Shown one piece after another: positions 1 to 7,826 of a DNA stretch of 64,000 nt. Below the pieces are notes generated by a model that saw only the letters and a list, made by a program, of their open reading frames with translations, made no database searches and had not been told where the DNA came from. Each line of letters starts with the position of its first letter. The first letter of the stretch is position 1. The DNA lies in assembly GCA_019510435.1 (NCBI GenBank), contig JAEKKJ010000019.1, positions 24,258 through 88,257 on the forward strand. The letters run 5' to 3'. The DNA is from Caulobacterales bacterium. GTDB taxonomy: Bacteria; Pseudomonadota; Alphaproteobacteria; Caulobacterales; Caulobacteraceae. Position numbers and translations under genes: made by a program.

Positions 1-229
1 GGCCGATGTTCCGCGCCACATAGGCCGCGCCCAGCCGGCGCGCCTTGAAGCGGCTCTCCCGCACATAGATCGTGCCCACCTCGGCGCGCTCGGCGTCGGA
101 GAGGACGGGGAGGTTCACCGCGCCGGGGATGTGGTCCTCGGCGAACTCGCCCGGGCTGCGCACGTCGACCACTAAATCGTAGCGTGCGAGGGCGGCGGCG
201 GTTACGTCATCGGTGACTTCGGGGCCCAT
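1..229 (-). CDS. selU: tRNA 2-selenouridine synthase, partial (N-terminus)
   Basis: Only the N-terminal 76 residues lie in the window; the gene runs off the left edge. The start is an ATG at 229. The translation opens with a rhodanese-like module: an LVVDVRSPGEFAEDHIPGA stretch followed by NLPVLSDAERAEVGTIY, the typical opening of the SelU/MnmH (YbbB) family. This enzyme uses selenophosphate to replace sulfur by selenium in 2-thiouridine at the wobble position of Lys/Glu/Gln tRNAs. It is divergent from selD 48 bp away, and SelD makes the selenophosphate donor, so context and sequence agree. The P-loop half cannot be seen. Rhodanese alone is a common fold, so the assignment rests partly on the selD neighbour. 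Confidence 0.85.
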   Translation of the reverse strand, partial: MGPEVTDDVTAAALARYDLVVDVRSPGEFAEDHIPGAVNLPVLSDAERAEVGTIYVRESRFKARRLGAAYVARNIG

Positions 230-277
230 GGCGGTGCTATAGCCCGGTTCCTGGCCACCGAGAGCCCCAGAGCATTC

Positions 278-1333
278 ATGTCTGAAGCGGTCCGTCTCAC
301 CTCACTTGCCCACGGCGGTGGCTGCGGCTGCAAGCTGGCGCCCGCCGTGCTGCGCGAGATCATGGCGAAGATGCCGGCCGCGGCCGCCTTCCCCAACCTG
401 CTGGTCGGGACCGAGACCTCCGACGATGCGGCGGTCTGGCGGCTGAACGACAGCCAGGCGCTGGTCGCCACCACCGACTTCTTCATGCCGGTCGTCGACG
501 ATCCCTTCGACTTCGGCCGCATCGCCGCCACCAACGCCCTCTCCGACGTCTACGCCATGGGCGGCAGGCCGATCCTGGCCCTGGCGATCGTGGGCATGCC
601 CGTGGACAAGCTGAGCCCCGACACCATCGGCGCGATCCTGGCGGGCGGCGCCTCGGTGTGCGCAGCGGCCGGCGTGCCCGTGGCCGGCGGGCACTCCATC
701 GACAGCGTCGAGCCGATCTACGGCCTGGTGGCCCTGGGCCTGGTCCACCCCGACCGGGTGCTCACCAACCGCGGCGGCCGCGGCGGCGACGTGCTGATCC
801 TGACCAAGCCGTTGGGCGTGGGCGTGCTGAGCGCGGCCTTCAAGCAGGAGCGCCTGGACACCGCCGGCTATGCGTCGCTGATCGGGGTGACCACCCAGCT
901 GAACGTCCTGGGCGCGGACCTGGCCGAGATTCCGGGCGTCCACGGCGTCACCGATGTGACCGGCTTCGGGCTCCTGGGCCACGCGCTGGAAATGGCTCAG
1001 GGCGGACGGGTGGTGGCCGAGATCGCGGCTGCCTCGACGCCCGCGCTGCCGGGCGTGGAATCGCTGCTGCGCGCGGGCGTGAAGACCGGCGCGTCTGGCC
1101 GCAACTGGGCCAGCTATGGCGACCAGGTGCAGGATCTGGCGGAGATCTCGCTCTGGCGGCGCGAACTGCTCACCGACCCGCAGACCAGCGGCGGCCTGCT
1201 GATCGCCGCCGCCGCCGACTCCGCCGACGCTGTCCTGGCGGCGGCGCGAGCCCGCGGCTTCAGCCAGGCCGCGGTCGTCGGCCGCCTGGTCGCCCTGCCG
1301 CTCGGGCAGAAGCCCCGGGTTCGCCTGATCTAG
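278..1333 (+). CDS. selD: Selenide, water dikinase (selenophosphate synthetase)
   Basis: The 351-residue protein makes selenophosphate from selenide and ATP. The N-terminal glycine-rich loop carries the catalytic pair: the HGGGCGCKLAP motif gives Cys16 and Lys19, matching Cys17/Lys20 of E. coli SelD. The catalytic residue is an ordinary Cys codon (TGC), so this is not a selenoprotein. PurM-like ATP-binding motifs follow (TSDDAAVW, GVTDVTGFGLLGH, LTDPQTSGGLL). Length is normal. It is divergent from selU, so the visible use of selenium here is tRNA 2-selenouridine; no selA, selB or selC is in the window. Confidence 0.97.
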   Translation: MSEAVRLTSLAHGGGCGCKLAPAVLREIMAKMPAAAAFPNLLVGTETSDDAAVWRLNDSQALVATTDFFMPVVDDPFDFGRIAATNALSDVYAMGGRPILALAIVGMPVDKLSPDTIGAILAGGASVCAAAGVPVAGGHSIDSVEPIYGLVALGLVHPDRVLTNRGGRGGDVLILTKPLGVGVLSAAFKQERLDTAGYASLIGVTTQLNVLGADLAEIPGVHGVTDVTGFGLLGHALEMAQGGRVVAEIAAASTPALPGVESLLRAGVKTGASGRNWASYGDQVQDLAEISLWRRELLTDPQTSGGLLIAAAADSADAVLAAARARGFSQAAVVGRLVALPLGQKPRVRLI

Positions 1334-1341
1334 CTGGCCCC

Positions 1342-2838
1342 CTAGCTGGTGCGCACCCGGGCCACCGCATCCAGCCAGCGCGCATAGCCGGCCTCGCGGC
1401 GATCCGCCGTCATCGCGGGCCGATAGGACTCGGTCTTCGGCCGCGCGGCCGCCGCCGCCTCCACATCGCGGAAGATCCCCGCGCCGACGCCGGCGAACAA
1501 GGCCGCGCCCAGGGCCGTGGTCTCCTCGTAGGTGGCGCGGCAGACCGAGACACCGGTCAGGTCGGCGAGGCGCTGGGCGAACCAGGTGCTGCGCGACATG
1601 CCGCCGTCGATCCGCAGCTCCACCGAGCCGCCAAAGGCCTGGGGCGCATCGGCCAGCATGGCCTCGATCAGGTCGCGGGTCTGCAGGGCGCTGGCGTCCA
1701 TCGCCGCCTGGGCGATCTCGGCTAGGCCGGCGTCGCGGGTGAGGCCGAAGACGGCAGCGCGCGCCCCCGCGTCCCACCAGGGCGCGCCGAGGCCGGTGAA
1801 CGCCGGCACCATGACCACCCCGTGGTCGTCGCGGGCGCCCATGGCCAGCCGCTCGACCGCCTGCGGTCCACCCTGGACCCCCAGCCCTTCGTTCACCCAC
1901 TGCACGGCGGCGCCGGCGATGAAGATCGCCCCCTCCAGCGCGTAGGTCACGCGACCAGCCACCTGCGCCGCGATGGTGGTCAGCAGGCGCGCATCGGAGA
2001 CCGGCGCGGCCTCGCCGGTGTGGAACAGCATGAAGCAGCCGGTGCCATAGGTGGCCTTCATCTCGCCGGCCCGGATGCAACCCTGCCCCATCAGGGCGGC
2101 CTGCTGGTCGCCCGCCACCCCGCGGATCGGCACGGCTCGGCCGAGGATCGCGGGATCGGTCTCCCCGAAGTCCCCGGCGCAGTCGCGCACCTGCGGCAAG
2201 AGGCCGAGCGGCACGTCCAGCATCTCGCCCATCTCGGTCGACCAGCCACCGGCGCGGATGTCGTAGAGCAGGGTGCGCGAGGCGTTGGTGGCGTCGGTGG
2301 CGTGCACCCGCCCGCCGGTCAGCTTCCAGATCACCCAGGCGTCGATGGTGCCGGCCAGCAGCTCGCCCCCCTCGGCCGCCGCGCGCGCGCCGGGCACGTT
2401 GTCCAGCAGCCAGGACAGCTTGGTGCCGGAGAAGTAGGGGTCCAGCAGCAGGCCGGTGATCTGCGTCACCCGCCCTTCCCGTCCCGCCGCCCGCAGGCGC
2501 GCGCACATCGGCTCGGTCCGGCGGTCCTGCCAGACGATGGCGTTGTAGATCGGCCGCCCGGTCGCCTTCTCCCAGACCACCACCGTCTCGCGCTGGTTGG
2601 TCACGCCAATGGCGGTGACTGCGTCCATCTGCCGCCCCGCCTTCTCGACCGCCGATTTCAGCGCGGAGACGCTGGCGCGGAAGATCTCCTCGGCGTCGTG
2701 CTCCACCCAGCCGTCGTGCGGATAGTGCTGCTCCAGGGGCGCTCCCGCCTCGGAGAGCGGGCTGCCGTCGGCGGAAAACAGGATCGCCCGGGTGCTCGTG
2801 GTGCCCTGATCGAGCGCCAGGATCAGCGGTTCAGCCAT
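1342..2838 (-). CDS. glpK: Glycerol kinase
   Basis: FGGY-family sugar kinase of 498 residues, the usual GlpK length, which phosphorylates glycerol to sn-glycerol 3-phosphate in the cytoplasm. Visible landmarks are the phosphate-binding ALDQGTTSTRAILF at the N-terminus (Asp10), NQRET at 81-85, WQDRRT at 103-108 and AGDQQAAL with the likely catalytic base Asp244. No glpF, glpD or glpR is in the window, so it is a stand-alone gene. It converges on selD with an 8-bp gap and is divergent from the DUF2336 gene at 2946. Confidence 0.97.
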   Translation of the reverse strand: MAEPLILALDQGTTSTRAILFSADGSPLSEAGAPLEQHYPHDGWVEHDAEEIFRASVSALKSAVEKAGRQMDAVTAIGVTNQRETVVVWEKATGRPIYNAIVWQDRRTEPMCARLRAAGREGRVTQITGLLLDPYFSGTKLSWLLDNVPGARAAAEGGELLAGTIDAWVIWKLTGGRVHATDATNASRTLLYDIRAGGWSTEMGEMLDVPLGLLPQVRDCAGDFGETDPAILGRAVPIRGVAGDQQAALMGQGCIRAGEMKATYGTGCFMLFHTGEAAPVSDARLLTTIAAQVAGRVTYALEGAIFIAGAAVQWVNEGLGVQGGPQAVERLAMGARDDHGVVMVPAFTGLGAPWWDAGARAAVFGLTRDAGLAEIAQAAMDASALQTRDLIEAMLADAPQAFGGSVELRIDGGMSRSTWFAQRLADLTGVSVCRATYEETTALGAALFAGVGAGIFRDVEAAAAARPKTESYRPAMTADRREAGYARWLDAVARVRTS

Positions 2839-2945
2839 GGTTCGTTACTCTCCCTGCCGGCGGCGCAATCCTTAAGCATGTCTTCACCCGCCGGGCAGAG
2901 ACTCGGATACAGCCGCGTTCGCACTGTAGAAATGGGAGATCCGGC

Positions 2946-4073
2946 TTGAGCCTCGCGATGAGCAGCGAAAGTCTGCTCGACCTCGCAAAGAGCCGCCAAC
3001 CGGCGGACCGTGAACGCCTGCTGCTGGCGATCGCGGACCTGTGCGACACGCCGCTGGCCGGCGCCGCGATGAAGTCGCCCGCCATCCAGGCGCTGCTCTC
3101 GTCGATCTTCATGAGCCTGGTCGTCGAGGCCGAGCGCGACATCCGCCATCGCCTGTCCCAGAAGCTCGCCGCCGCCGACTGGGCCCCCAACGCCCTGGTC
3201 AATGTGCTGGCCCTGGACGACATCGAGATCGCCCGCCCGATCATCGCCCGCAGCCCGGTGCTGAAGGACCTGGACCTGGTCCGCCTGCTGGTCGAGGCCA
3301 CCATCGAGCACCAGATCGAGGTCGCGCGGCGCCCGCACCTGTCGCAGACCGTGATCGGCGCCATCCTGGAACAGGCCGAGCCCGCGGTGCTGACCGCCCT
3401 GGCCGGCAACCCCACCGCCGAACTCACCGCCGCCGACATGGAGGAACTGGTCGAGGCCTCCCGCCAGATCGCCGCCATGCGCACGCCGCTCTCGCAGCAC
3501 CCGAAGCTGACCGGCCAATTGGCCAAGCGCCTCTACCTCTGGGCGGGCCTGGCCCTGCGCCAGGGCCTGGCCGAGCGGTTCCGCCTGGACATCACCGTGC
3601 TGGACGAGGCCCTGGCCGCCTCGGTCGCCGAGGCCCACTACGGCGTCGCCAGCGATGAGGCCCAGCCGCGGATGGCCCGCGAGGGCGAGCGCGAGGCCAT
3701 GGAGCAGCGGCTGATCGACAAGCTGCATGCCGCGGGGCAGCTGCGGCCCGGCTACCTGATCCGCGCCCTGCGCGAAGGCCGCCTGGGCCTCTTCGCCACC
3801 GGCCTGGCCATGCTGGGCCGCTTCGAAGCCGCCCACGTCCAGGCGACGCTCGATTCGGACCGGCCGGAGCTGCTGGCCCTCGCCTGCGCCGCCGTCGGCA
3901 TCGACCGCAGCGTCTTCCCGGACCTGCTGGAAATGACCCGCAAGCTCAACGACGGCCGGCCCGGCGGCGGCAACGAGGGCGCCCGCAAGGCTTCCGTCGC
4001 CTTCGCCCCCGTCTCGCCGGAGATCGCCGGCGCCGCGTTCCGCCAGGCCGCCCGGACGCTGGCCGCCGCCTGA
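2946..4073 (+). CDS. DUF2336 domain-containing protein (first of two)
   Basis: A 375-residue soluble, Ala/Leu-rich all-helical protein of the DUF2336 family, common in alphaproteobacteria and without an established function. Helical, HEAT-like repeats are visible in the N-terminal two thirds (DIEIARPIIARSPVLKDLDL, then a block with HQIEVARRPHLSQTVI). There is no signal peptide or membrane helix. The start is taken as TTG 2946 because a GGGAG ribosome binding site lies 7 nt upstream; ATG 2958 is an alternative four codons in. A second member of the family lies at 6517-7659 on the other strand. Role unknown. Confidence 0.85.
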   Translation: MSLAMSSESLLDLAKSRQPADRERLLLAIADLCDTPLAGAAMKSPAIQALLSSIFMSLVVEAERDIRHRLSQKLAAADWAPNALVNVLALDDIEIARPIIARSPVLKDLDLVRLLVEATIEHQIEVARRPHLSQTVIGAILEQAEPAVLTALAGNPTAELTAADMEELVEASRQIAAMRTPLSQHPKLTGQLAKRLYLWAGLALRQGLAERFRLDITVLDEALAASVAEAHYGVASDEAQPRMAREGEREAMEQRLIDKLHAAGQLRPGYLIRALREGRLGLFATGLAMLGRFEAAHVQATLDSDRPELLALACAAVGIDRSVFPDLLEMTRKLNDGRPGGGNEGARKASVAFAPVSPEIAGAAFRQAARTLAAA

Positions 4074-4160
4074 CGGCTGCGCTGGCGCCGCCGCATTCGT
4101 CGGCCTGACAGAATTCCGTCGTTTGACAGGGGCGCGAGCTTCAGCGTTCCTTCTGCGGCA

Positions 4161-4937
4161 ATGAAAAAGCCGTTCGTCACCCGCCTCACCTTCATGGCCT
4201 CCAACCGGCCCGAGGCCCAGGAAGGCCGCGACAAGCTGGTGGCCCGCTATGGCGACGCCGGCCTCGACAACGCCCAGGTGGTGGTCGCCCTGGGCGGCGA
4301 CGGCTTCATGCTGGAGACCGTCCACGAGCTGATGGGCCACGACAAGCCGATCTACGGGATGAACCGGGGGTCCGTCGGCTTCCTGATGAACGAGTACAGC
4401 GAGGACGACCTCCTGGGCCGTATCAACGCCGCCGAGCAGGCGGTCATCCACCCGCTGCGGATGCAGGCGGTGGACGTCAACGGCCAGACCCACGAGGCGC
4501 TGGCGTTCAACGAGGTCAGCCTGCTGCGCACGACCCGCCAGGCCGCCAAGCTGCGCATCTCGGTGGACGGCAAGGTGCGCCTCTCCGAGCTGATCTGCGA
4601 CGGCGCCCTGATCTCCACGCCGATGGGATCCACCGCCTACAACCTCTCGGCGCACGGCCCGATCATCCCCCTGGACGCCAAGATCCTGGCCCTGACGCCG
4701 ATCAGCGCCTTCCGGCCCCGGCGCTGGCGCGGGGCGCTGCTCTCGCACACGGCCCGGCTGCGGCTGGAGGTGCTGGAGGGCGCCAAGCGGCCGGTGAGCG
4801 CGGTGGCCGACAATTTCGAGGCGCCGAACGTCATCGAGGTCTACATCGCCGAGGATCGCGACGTGTCGCTCTGCATGCTGTTCGACTCCGGCCGCAGCCT
4901 GGAGGAACGGGTGCTGGCGGAGCAGTTCAACGCTTGA
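4161..4937 (+). CDS. nadK: NAD kinase
   Basis: The 258-residue cytosolic enzyme phosphorylates NAD to NADP. It carries the family's GGDG signature at about residues 45-48 ([14 protein letters not shown]), the NEVSL segment, and the conserved [17 protein letters not shown] loop that binds NAD and ATP. Length fits short alphaproteobacterial NAD kinases. The ATG start has no strong ribosome binding site. It lies 87 bp downstream of the DUF2336 gene on the same strand; whether the two are cotranscribed is not clear. Confidence 0.96.
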   Translation: MKKPFVTRLTFMASNRPEAQEGRDKLVARYGDAGLDNAQVVVALGGDGFMLETVHELMGHDKPIYGMNRGSVGFLMNEYSEDDLLGRINAAEQAVIHPLRMQAVDVNGQTHEALAFNEVSLLRTTRQAAKLRISVDGKVRLSELICDGALISTPMGSTAYNLSAHGPIIPLDAKILALTPISAFRPRRWRGALLSHTARLRLEVLEGAKRPVSAVADNFEAPNVIEVYIAEDRDVSLCMLFDSGRSLEERVLAEQFNA

Positions 4938-5019
4938 TTCGGCAGGCGTCTTGGGCGCCGACCAAACCGGTTGTTAACCCGTTCACCTTAGCGTCCAGAC
5001 GATCCGCTAGGAGAGTCTC

Positions 5020-5505
5020 GTGAGCGAACCGAAGCCCGGCCAGATGTTCCCGGCCCCGAACGCCCTTCGCCTGAAGGTCGGCGGCGGCCGTCTCGGCGCC
5101 ATCGATCCGGCGGCGATCGCCAAGGCCGAAGCCGCGCTCAAGAGCCTGTCGGGCAACTTCACCCAGTGGCTGAACGACGAGATCTCCAAGCTGGAGGCCG
5201 CGCGCCAGGTCGTGCGCGCCGACGGCCCCAGCGCCGAGAACATGGAAAGCCTGTACCTGCGCGCCCACGACCTGAAGGGCCTGGGCGCCACCTATGGCTT
5301 CCCCCTGATCACCCGGATCGCCGGCCTGCTGTGCCGGCTGATCGACGACAAGGCCAAGCGCCTGGAAGCGCCCATGGGCCTGATCGACGCCCACATCGAC
5401 GCCATCAAGGCCGCCGCCCGCGACGACATCAAGAACGAGGACCACCCGGTGGGCAAGATCCTGGTCCAGGAGCTGGAAGGCCGCATCCGCGAGTTCGGCG
5501 CCTAA
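5020..5505 (+). CDS. Stand-alone Hpt (histidine phosphotransfer) protein
   Basis: A 161-residue protein whose only recognisable domain is an Hpt four-helix bundle. The phosphoacceptor motif is LRAHDLKGLGATYG with His83, so it should relay phosphate between a hybrid kinase receiver and a response regulator. About 50 residues precede the bundle, including a basic N-terminus. The start is GTG 5020, supported by AGGAGAG 6 nt upstream. Caulobacter uses stand-alone Hpt proteins such as ShpA and ChpT in cell-cycle relays; whether this is an orthologue of one of them cannot be decided here. A strong terminator follows at 5537. Confidence 0.9.
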   Translation: MSEPKPGQMFPAPNALRLKVGGGRLGAIDPAAIAKAEAALKSLSGNFTQWLNDEISKLEAARQVVRADGPSAENMESLYLRAHDLKGLGATYGFPLITRIAGLLCRLIDDKAKRLEAPMGLIDAHIDAIKAAARDDIKNEDHPVGKILVQELEGRIREFGA

Positions 5506-5536
5506 GCGCCATCCCCCCCAAGCTGGACGTTTTTAG

Positions 5537-5569
5537 GAGCCTCCGCGAAAGCGGGGGCTCTTTCATTTT
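5537..5569 (+). terminator. Rho-independent terminator after the Hpt gene
   Basis: A 10-bp stem (left arm 5537-5546, right arm 5551-5560, one G-U pair) closes a GAAA tetraloop and is followed directly by TTTCATTTT. It sits 32 bp after the Hpt stop codon and is the textbook form on the plus strand. Confidence 0.9.
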
Positions 5570-5570
5570 G

Positions 5571-5663
5571 AACCGCGGAAAACGCGGAAGAACGCGGAAG
5601 TACAGCTCGTAGCCTGCCGAATTTGCCCTTTCTTTTCCGCGCCTTTCCGCGTTTTCCGCGGTT
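5571..5663. repeat. Intergenic inverted repeat with perfect 19-bp outer arms
   Basis: The 19 bases at 5571-5589 are the exact reverse complement of 5645-5663; a further looser complementarity brings the arms to about 30 bp around a 30-bp centre. The arms are made of the phased unit ACGCGGAA or similar. It lies between the terminator of the Hpt gene and the end of the convergent Nudix gene. It looks like a small dispersed palindromic (REP/MITE-like) element. No second copy is in this window, so repetition in the genome is inferred. Confidence 0.7.
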
Positions 5664-5677
5664 AAGACCTGTCGGCT

Positions 5678-6478
5678 TCAGCCCGTCCGGCTTTCCGCTG
5701 CGATCCGCTCCATCGGCTCCGCCACCGGCCCGTAGCCCGCGTCGGGCGGGATCACCAGGAACCGCGCCCCATCGCGCTTCTCCACGTGCGGCAGCACCGG
5801 CACCAGGGTCCGCCCCTGGGCCCGGGCCACGCAGTCGGCGGCGCTCGCGGCCTCCGCCAGCAGTTGCACGTTCATGCGGGTCGGGAAGATCACCGTCCGC
5901 TCGCCGGCGTCGGCCAGCCGCAGCACCTCGGCCGGGGCGATCCATTCGGCGTCCACAGCCTCGCGCCCGTCGGCGGCGGCCACCTGGTCGGCCGGCGCAC
6001 GCACGGCGTAGAACCAGGTGTCGAAGCGCTTGGGCATCATGGCCGGCGTGATCCAGCGGGCGAAGACCGTCAGGGCGTCCAGTCGCAGCCGCACGTCCAG
6101 CTCGCGCACCACATCGATGAAGGCGGTGCGGCCGTGGTCCACCTCCGAGCGGACCTGCGGGTCGCACACCTGGGCGAAGTCCGAGCCGTCCAGCCCCTCG
6201 GCCAGCAGGATGCCGGCTTCCTCATAGGCCTCGCGGATGGCGGCGATGCGCAGGCCCCGCTGTTCGGCGTCGAAGGCGTCCCAGCCGATGCAGTGCTGCG
6301 CCCAGGCGGGGTCGTCGTCGCCGGCGTGGGCCTTGCCGCCCGGGAACACCAGCGCCCCGGAGGCGAAGTCGATCTGGTGGTGCCGCTTGACCATCAGCAC
6401 CTGGAACTCCGGCTGGTCGCGGAGCAGCAGGACGGTGGCGGCGGCCTTGGTCTCGGCCGGCTTGGGTATCTCGCTCAT
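5678..6478 (-). CDS. Nudix hydrolase, NUDT19-like
   Basis: A 266-residue Nudix protein. The diphosphate-hydrolase signature is split by an insertion: an FPGGKAH segment at about residue 47, then AAIREAYEEAGILLAEG about 35 residues later, supplying the REuxEExGu core. This spacing is typical of the NUDT19-like group, some of which act on CoA derivatives; the substrate here is unknown. The start is ATG 6478, giving MSEIPKPAE; the open frame continues upstream only as a shadow of the neighbouring DUF2336 gene. It lies 38 bp downstream of that gene on the same strand and may be cotranscribed. Confidence 0.88.
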   Translation of the reverse strand: MSEIPKPAETKAAATVLLLRDQPEFQVLMVKRHHQIDFASGALVFPGGKAHAGDDDPAWAQHCIGWDAFDAEQRGLRIAAIREAYEEAGILLAEGLDGSDFAQVCDPQVRSEVDHGRTAFIDVVRELDVRLRLDALTVFARWITPAMMPKRFDTWFYAVRAPADQVAAADGREAVDAEWIAPAEVLRLADAGERTVIFPTRMNVQLLAEAASAADCVARAQGRTLVPVLPHVEKRDGARFLVIPPDAGYGPVAEPMERIAAESRTG

Positions 6479-6516
6479 CGGGTCAGCTTGGAACCCGGCC
6501 GCCGGGGAAGGCAAGC

Positions 6517-7659
6517 TCAGCCCGCCAGGGCCGCCGCGTCCCGGGTCTCGGCGGCGAGCCGGCCCATCCGCTCCAGCAGGTAGTCCACGTCCTCGCGGGC
6601 GGCCGCCTCCGGCTGGGTCAGGAACCGCTGCAGCATGCGTTCTTGGAAGCGCTCCTGGTCCTTGGGCCCGCCGTCGAACTCCACCGAATGGAAGGTGTCG
6701 ACCGCGGCGCGGAACGCCGGGAACAGCCGCGCCGGCAGCCCGGCCCGCTCGTAGATGGCGCGCAGGCCCAGCGGGCCGGCGTCGTGGATCATCAGCCAGG
6801 TGCGGTGGTGCGGCACGCCGGCCAGCTCGGCCACCCCGTGCTCGAAGAAGGTCATGTGCCCGTGCGCCAGGGACCGCAGCAGCAGCGAGGGCGTCAGCCG
6901 GCGCTCGAGGTTCAGGTGGGCGACGAAGGCCTTCACGTCGGCGGTGCGGCCGGCCTGGTCCACGAGGTCGACGGTGGCGCGCTCGGCCGCGCCCGTGGCG
7001 ATCTCCAGCGCGGCCTGGGCCGAGATCGCATGGTGCGCCACCATGTGCTCGCGGACCTGGCCGCTGACCATGGCCACCAGCCGCTCGCTGATCGAGAGCG
7101 GCAGGACGCTGCGGTAGGCCACCGCGGCCAGCACCCGCTCGGACGCCTCGAAGCGGTCGATCACCCGCTGCAGGCCGCCCTCCCCGAACTCGGCCCCGGG
7201 ATTGGCGCAGGCAGCGGTGACGGCGCGCTCGCCGCCGAACTCGGCCAGGCTGTCGGTCACGGCCTGCGAGAGCGTCGGGCGCTTGGCGATGGCCACCTGC
7301 CGCACCGGCCCGCCCAGGCGCACGATCTCGGCGAGGTCGGCGTCGGTGAAGGCGGGCGAGAAGGCCAGCATGGGCAGCGACACGGCCTCGACGTCGCGCG
7401 CCAGGCGCACCGCCACGTCGCGCGGCACCACGTCGGAGGCGTACAGGGTCTCGGCGATCGCCTTGCGCACCAGCTCCGCCGCGTCGGCCGCCATGACCCG
7501 CAGGATGTCGGCCGCCAGGGCGCGATCCTCGTCCGTCAGCGGCGCACGTTCCATGTTGCGGCAAAGCTTGCGGGCGGCCAGGGCGCGCTCGTCCGGCGTC
7601 GCGCCCTTCACGAGCGTGCGGATATCCTCATCCGTCAGCGCCGTGCGCGTCGTCGCCAT
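6517..7659 (-). CDS. DUF2336 domain-containing protein (second of two)
   Basis: A 380-residue helical protein with the same DUF2336 architecture as 2946-4073: repeated two-helix units (for example AIAKRPTLSQAVTDSL, parallel to ARRPHLSQTVIGAIL in the first protein) and no export signal. The frame stays open 45 codons further upstream to 7794, but that extension is Arg-rich and unlike the family, so ATG 7659 (MATTRTALTDEDIR) is preferred. The ribosome binding site is weak for either start. Function unknown. It is divergent from the degenerate kinase at 7827. Confidence 0.82.
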   Translation of the reverse strand: MATTRTALTDEDIRTLVKGATPDERALAARKLCRNMERAPLTDEDRALAADILRVMAADAAELVRKAIAETLYASDVVPRDVAVRLARDVEAVSLPMLAFSPAFTDADLAEIVRLGGPVRQVAIAKRPTLSQAVTDSLAEFGGERAVTAACANPGAEFGEGGLQRVIDRFEASERVLAAVAYRSVLPLSISERLVAMVSGQVREHMVAHHAISAQAALEIATGAAERATVDLVDQAGRTADVKAFVAHLNLERRLTPSLLLRSLAHGHMTFFEHGVAELAGVPHHRTWLMIHDAGPLGLRAIYERAGLPARLFPAFRAAVDTFHSVEFDGGPKDQERFQERMLQRFLTQPEAAAREDVDYLLERMGRLAAETRDAAALAG

Positions 7660-7826
7660 AACCCCGACACCCTTGTCCGAACCAGGTTCGAACTCCCACG
7701 AGTCGAGATTGGCGCGGCCAAGCTTAACGAGAGGTTGCCGGGCGAATCTGTGGATTAAGGATTTCGCGTAACGCCGCCTGAAGGCCACGGCCATAGGGTC
7801 ACCATGTCGCAGCCGACGAGGTCCCC

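Noticed and set aside
278..340. SelD as a selenoprotein
   Set aside because: The catalytic codon is TGC (Cys16), not TGA.
302..2506. 734-codon open frame on the minus strand across selD and glpK
   Set aside because: It is an antisense/out-of-frame shadow caused by high GC; its translation is Arg/Gly/Ala-rich without any domain, while selD and glpK are clear.
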